Assembly (NCBI RefSeq): GCF_030167905.1
Contig: NZ_JARGNA010000004.1
Coordinates: forward strand, 62,001-126,000
DNA from: Flavobacterium terrisoli
GTDB lineage: Bacteria > Bacteroidota > Bacteroidia > Flavobacteriales > Flavobacteriaceae
Reading direction: 5' to 3'
DNA length: 64,000 bases
Of the stretch, positions 61,305 through 64,000 are shown in pieces. Position 1 is the first letter of the stretch. Every line of letters starts with the position of its first letter. The notes beneath the pieces are model-generated. The model saw only the letters and a list, made by a program, of their open reading frames with translations, ran no database searches and was not told the DNA's origin. A program made the position numbers and the translations under genes.

Positions 61305-62213
61305 ATGAAATTAACCATATTGGGTTGCTATGCAGCCACGCCACGAACCATAACCAATCCAACCGCACAAGTCCTGGAAATCCGCAACCGGATGTTCCTG
61401 ATCGATTGCGGTGAAGGAACACAGGTGCAGCTGCGTAAAAACAAACTCAAGTTTTCCAAAATCAACCATATCTTCATTTCGCATTTGCACGGCGACCATT
61501 TCTATGGATTGGTCGGGTTGATATCTACCTTTATGTTATTGAACCGCCAAACCGATTTGCACGTCTACGGCCCGAAAGGGATTAAAGAGATTATCTTGTT
61601 ACAGTTGCGTTATTCTAATTCGTTTACCGGTTACAATCTGTATTTCCATGAATTGGAATCCAAAGAAAGCGAAGTGGTGTTTGAAGATGAAAAAGTAATC
61701 GTCAAAACCATTCCGCTCAAACACCGCATTTATACCAATGGTTATCTGTTTCAGGAAAAACCCAAAGAACGCAAGCTTAATATAGAAGCTGTAGAATCTT
61801 ATGATATCGACATGGTTTATTACCGAAAGATAAAATATGGAGGCGATATTACTTTGGATGATGGCAGAATCATTTCCAATGTCGAATTGACTTTTGACCC
61901 GGAGCCGACAAAAAGTTATGCTTTTTGCAGCGATACGATGTATGACGAAAGCATTATTCCTATAATTCAGGATGTTGATGTTTTGTACCACGAAACCACT
62001 TTCCTCGAATCGGAAGCTGACAAAGCCGAGAAAACGATGCACAGCACCGCCAAGGAAGCCGCTAAAATCGCCAAGCTGGCCAATGTGAAACAATTACTAC
62101 TTGGGCACTACAGCACGCGTTACAGCAGCATTGAATTGTTCAAGACAGAAGCGGAAACCATTTTCCCGAATGTGCTTTTGGCCGATGATGGGAAAGTATT
62201 TGACTTTGATTAA
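61305..62213 (+). CDS. rnz: Ribonuclease Z
   Basis: Endonuclease of the metallo-beta-lactamase fold that matures the 3' ends of tRNA; 302 residues, as usual for the short bacterial enzyme. Zinc motif HLHGDH (His60-His65, within FISHLHGDHFYGLVGL) and further ligands around the C-terminal LLLGHYSTRYSS (about 264-275) and the AFCSDTMYDE segment (about 205-214) are intact; the exosite arm is in the middle. It starts 6 bases after the STAS-like gene, clearly one operon. A copy of the intergenic repeat follows its stop. Confidence 0.96.
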   Translation: MKLTILGCYAATPRTITNPTAQVLEIRNRMFLIDCGEGTQVQLRKNKLKFSKINHIFISHLHGDHFYGLVGLISTFMLLNRQTDLHVYGPKGIKEIILLQLRYSNSFTGYNLYFHELESKESEVVFEDEKVIVKTIPLKHRIYTNGYLFQEKPKERKLNIEAVESYDIDMVYYRKIKYGGDITLDDGRIISNVELTFDPEPTKSYAFCSDTMYDESIIPIIQDVDVLYHETTFLESEADKAEKTMHSTAKEAAKIAKLANVKQLLLGHYSTRYSSIELFKTEAETIFPNVLLADDGKVFDFD

Positions 62214-62220
62214 TTTTTGA

Positions 62221-62270
62221 AGCAGTTCCCGCTTTCCGCGCTACACGGTAGCTTGCTTCAATCGGGGCTA
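62221..62270. repeat. Intergenic repeat family, copy 3
   Basis: About 50 bp: TTCCCGC-TTTCC-GCGCTAC-ACG-GTAGC-TTGCTTCAAT-CGGGGCTA, a few differences from copies 1 and 2. Between rnz and pdxH. Confidence 0.85.
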
Positions 62271-62334
62271 AAAGTAATCCTTATTTATATTCTAAAAAAC
62301 TTAGTAACTTTACCACATACAAGCATACTATATA

Positions 62335-62979
62335 ATGAAAGATCTAAGCAACTACCGAAAATCCTATGAAAAGAGCGAACTTCTGGAAACCAATATTCCC
62401 GAAGATCCTATCAATCTTTTCCACAAATGGTTCTACGAGATGGAAGAATTTGGTGGGGTAGAAGAAGTCAATGCCATGACAGTTGCCACAATCGGTTTGG
62501 ATGGATTTCCAAAGAGTAGAGTAGTGCTGCTGAAAAAATTCAATGAAGAAGGTTTTATTTTCTATACGAATTACAATTCCGAAAAAGGAAAAGCCATACT
62601 CCATAATCCTCATGTTTGTTTGTCTTTCTTTTGGCACAGTATGGAACGCCAAGTGATCATTAAAGGCATAGCCGAAAAAACTTCTGAAATCATCTCGGAT
62701 AATTATTTTGATTCCCGACCGGATGGCAGCAAGCTGGGAGCAATTGTTTCCTCACAAAGCGAAACCATTCCATCGAGGGAATACTTAGACAACAAACTAA
62801 AAGAGCTGGAAAAGGGATTTGAAGGCAAGCCAATCCCCAGACCGGATTATTGGGGTGGATTTTTAGTGCGCCCAACAGAAGTTGAATTCTGGCAGGGAAG
62901 ACCGAATCGTTTGCACGATAGAATCAGATATAAGCTAAAAGAGGAATATGATTGGCAGATTGATAGGCTTTCTCCTTAA
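62335..62979 (+). CDS. pdxH: Pyridoxamine 5'-phosphate oxidase
   Basis: FMN-dependent oxidase giving pyridoxal 5'-phosphate from PNP or PMP, the last step in PLP salvage or synthesis. It has 214 residues, normal length. N-terminus KDLSNYRKSYEKSELLE, then MTVATIGLDGFPKSRVVLLKKFNEEGFIFYTNYNSEKG (about 48-85; FMN and substrate binding) and the C-terminal signature FWQGRPNRLHDRIRYK (about 186-201) are typical. It is followed by a terminator. PLP-requiring enzymes in the window (rocD, serC) are not in its operon. Confidence 0.96.
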   Translation: MKDLSNYRKSYEKSELLETNIPEDPINLFHKWFYEMEEFGGVEEVNAMTVATIGLDGFPKSRVVLLKKFNEEGFIFYTNYNSEKGKAILHNPHVCLSFFWHSMERQVIIKGIAEKTSEIISDNYFDSRPDGSKLGAIVSSQSETIPSREYLDNKLKELEKGFEGKPIPRPDYWGGFLVRPTEVEFWQGRPNRLHDRIRYKLKEEYDWQIDRLSP

Positions 62980-63007
62980 ATAATATAAATAATGTTGAAA
63001 ATTATGT

Positions 63008-63034
63008 AAACCACTCTTAGGAGTGGTTTTTTAG
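63008..63034 (+). terminator. Terminator of pdxH
   Basis: Hairpin AAACCACTC/GAGTGGTTT with loop TTAG and a T-run. Confidence 0.88.
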
Positions 63035-63058
63035 TTTTGTCCACAGACGATGTAAATC

Positions 63059-63124
63059 ATCGATGAAATGCATTTAAGTAGGAAAATATCTTATAATAAG
63101 CATAAAAAAATGCATTTTATCGAT
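63059..63124. repeat. 17-bp inverted repeat
   Basis: ATCGATGAAATGCATTT at 63059-63075 and AAATGCATTTTATCGAT at 63108-63124 are reverse complements except at one position (G opposite T, a wobble in RNA); loop 32 bases. A further ATCGATGA occurs at about 63140. Confidence 0.8.
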
Positions 63125-63201
63125 TTTATTTGTGTTTTAATCGATGATTGCACTAATATTGTCTAACCAAATCAAACAATACGTTCTTAAAAATAAAATC
63201 T

Positions 63202-63291
63202 ATAAAGTGTTTGCCCCACATCTACTTTATTAAAAACTGTCAATAATTAATCAAATAAAGTGTTTGCCCCACATCTACTTTATTAAAAACT
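63202..63291. repeat. Two perfect 37-bp direct repeats, period 53
   Basis: Copies at 63202-63238 and 63255-63291, separated by 16 bases. Each starts with ATAAAGTGTTTGCCCC and ends with ACTTTATTAAAAACT; ATAAAGT and ACTTTAT are inverted within each copy, 15 bases apart. The second copy ends 12 bases before the CAP gene ATG. Confidence 0.9.
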
Positions 63292-63303
63292 TAACCTACT
63301 ACT

Positions 63304-63798
63304 ATGAAAGCAAAAATGTTTAGAGCATTGTTGCCGTTAGCAATCGTGTTCACTATGGTATCTTGTTCTTCTGACACAGAAGAATCTACTTCAGACAAGC
63401 AAGTTGTAACTACCTACAATTACAACGAAACAGAGTTAAAATTAGTAACGCTAATTAACAACTACCGTCAAAGTATCGGACTAAATACCCTTGAAGTGAT
63501 CAATCATATCTCTTACAAATCGGAAGAGCATAACTTATATATGATTGATAACAATGTGTTCAACCACGATTATTTCCAACAACGTTCTGATAATTTGATC
63601 AGAGTATTAGGAGCGGAAAGAGTAGGCGAGAATATCGCTTATAACTATTTGACTGCTGAGAGTGTATTTGCGGCCTGGTTAAACAGCCCATCACACAAAG
63701 CAAACATTGAAGGTGACTACACGCACTTAGGAATATCAGTTACAACAAATCCGGACACCGGAAGAAAATATTACACTAACATGTTTATGAGAAAATAG
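63304..63798 (+). CDS. CAP-domain (SCP/PR1-like) lipoprotein
   Basis: Secreted lipoprotein of 164 residues: signal with LAIVFTMVSC (Cys21). Residues about 40-164 are a CAP domain, the fold of cysteine-rich secretory proteins and PR1: start LVTLINNYRQSIGLNTLEV, then SEEHNLYMIDNNVFNHDYFQQRSDN (His residues 75, 88 region), ERVGENIAYNY, AAWLNSPSHKANIEG (about 122-136) and HLGISVT. The Glu/His pattern of the metal-binding site is partly visible. Function of bacterial CAP lipoproteins is unclear (possibly lipid or peptidoglycan binding). Regulation is suggested by the repeats upstream. Confidence 0.92.
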   Translation: MKAKMFRALLPLAIVFTMVSCSSDTEESTSDKQVVTTYNYNETELKLVTLINNYRQSIGLNTLEVINHISYKSEEHNLYMIDNNVFNHDYFQQRSDNLIRVLGAERVGENIAYNYLTAESVFAAWLNSPSHKANIEGDYTHLGISVTTNPDTGRKYYTNMFMRK

Positions 63799-63832
63799 TT
63801 TGATTATTGTTTTGTTTGATTTTGACAGATCT

Positions 63833-63863
63833 AAAAAACCCGTTTCCCCAAACGGGTTTTTTT
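63833..63863. terminator. Bidirectional terminator
   Basis: Stem AAACCCGTTT/AAACGGGTTT, loop CCCC, A-run before and T-run after, serving the CAP gene (+) and the fumarase gene (-). Confidence 0.9.
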
Positions 63864-63885
63864 AGTTTATATCCTGCCTAAAACT

Positions 63886-64000
63886 TTAAACCATATCCTC
63901 GGGTTTTACCCAGGCATCAAAGTCTTCTGCCGAAACATAGCCTAAACGAATGGCTTCTTCTTTTAAAGTCGTTCCGTTTTTATGTGCGGTTTGGGCAATT
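63886..64000 (-). CDS. fumC: Class II fumarate hydratase, C-terminal end (partial)
   Basis: Only the last 37 codons and the stop are in the window. The peptide reads [20 protein letters not shown] followed by [17 protein letters not shown], the standard end of bacterial FumC: the conserved NGTTLKEEA helix and the short C-terminal FD-W-P-DMV motif. FumC converts fumarate to L-malate in the TCA cycle. The gene starts right of the window. It shares its terminator with the CAP gene. Aspartase ends differently, so fumarase is preferred. Confidence 0.9.
   Translation of the reverse strand, partial: IAQTAHKNGTTLKEEAIRLGYVSAEDFDAWVKPEDMV

Larger units (their letters stand above)
63035..63303. other. 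Non-coding region upstream of the CAP-domain gene
   Basis: The last 270 bases of a 324-base gap without a gene. Contains a 17-bp inverted repeat at 63059-63124, a weak promoter (TTG 63130-63132, 21 bases, TAATATTG 63154-63161, one mismatch to the -7 consensus), and two perfect copies of a 37-bp sequence. No ORF. Confidence 0.8.

Noticed and set aside
61599..62093. 164-codon minus-strand frame opposite rnz
   Set aside because: Shadow of the ribonuclease Z frame.
63202..63291. Possible mini CRISPR array
   Set aside because: Only two repeats, spacer of 16 bases (too short), and no cas genes. Treated as a regulatory or duplicated element.
1..64000. tRNA, rRNA or riboswitch genes
   Set aside because: No T-arm-like GGTTCGAATCC, no rRNA-like blocks, and no recognisable riboswitch core seen by eye; a covariance-model search would be decisive.

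Overview
The window looks like chromosomal DNA of a member of the Flavobacteriaceae, close to Flavobacterium. The evidence is AT-rich DNA, near absence of Shine-Dalgarno sites, promoter elements of the Bacteroidetes type (TTG, then about 20 bases, then TAnnTTTG), a giant surface protein with a type IX secretion (T9SS) C-terminal domain, and many small protein families typical of this group. I see no rRNA, tRNA, phage, insertion sequence or CRISPR array. Two genes are cut by the edges: an amidohydrolase at the left and the 3' end of a class II fumarase gene at the right.

Layout. 1-4 kb: amidohydrolase plus amino-acid permease (+), then a DUF1624-like membrane protein (-). 4.1-19.2 kb: one 5043-residue T9SS adhesin (-), almost a quarter of the window. 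19.5-22.6 kb: ABC ATPase, a large membrane protein and a TIGR02757 protein in one minus-strand operon. 22.7-28.8 kb: folE; two small Flavobacteriaceae proteins; serA and serC with a LuxC-like acyl-CoA reductase upstream, facing a ferredoxin gene across a palindromic promoter region; a small exported protein. 28.9-32.7 kb: TonB-dependent receptor and a divergent exported protein. 32.8-39.2 kb: ychF, then the topoisomerase IV pair parE-parC and a small exported protein. 39.2-42.6 kb: MauG/cytochrome c peroxidase-like lipoprotein and PhoX/DUF839 lipoprotein. 42.8-47.7 kb: a long minus-strand run with a TerC protein, small lipoproteins, DUF1572, murQ and a ZIP transporter. 47.8-56.1 kb: methyltransferases, lipoproteins, a TlpA-like thioredoxin protein, DUF6048/DUF6452 and rlmD. 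56.2-63.8 kb: DUF1697, DUF1003, rocD, small membrane proteins, an Smr protein, a STAS-like protein coupled to ribonuclease Z, pdxH and a CAP-domain lipoprotein.

Most genes are housekeeping or conserved accessory genes. Functional groups visible from position are serine synthesis (serC-serA), RNA modification and processing (rlmD, the THUMP methyltransferase, rnz), chromosome topology (parE-parC), PLP supply and use (pdxH, rocD, serC) and cell-envelope/surface functions (adhesin, TonB receptor, lipoproteins).

The least explained signals are non-coding: a perfect 37-bp direct repeat (period 53) and a separate 17-bp inverted repeat upstream of the CAP-domain gene; an 18-bp palindrome that is the -7 element for both divergent genes at 27.74 kb; three copies of a roughly 50-bp intergenic repeat family, one of which supplies the serC stop codon; a hairpin-rich segment between 19-bp direct repeats downstream of rocD; and an operator-like inverted repeat over the folE promoter. 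I saw no defence or biosynthetic system that I could call new.
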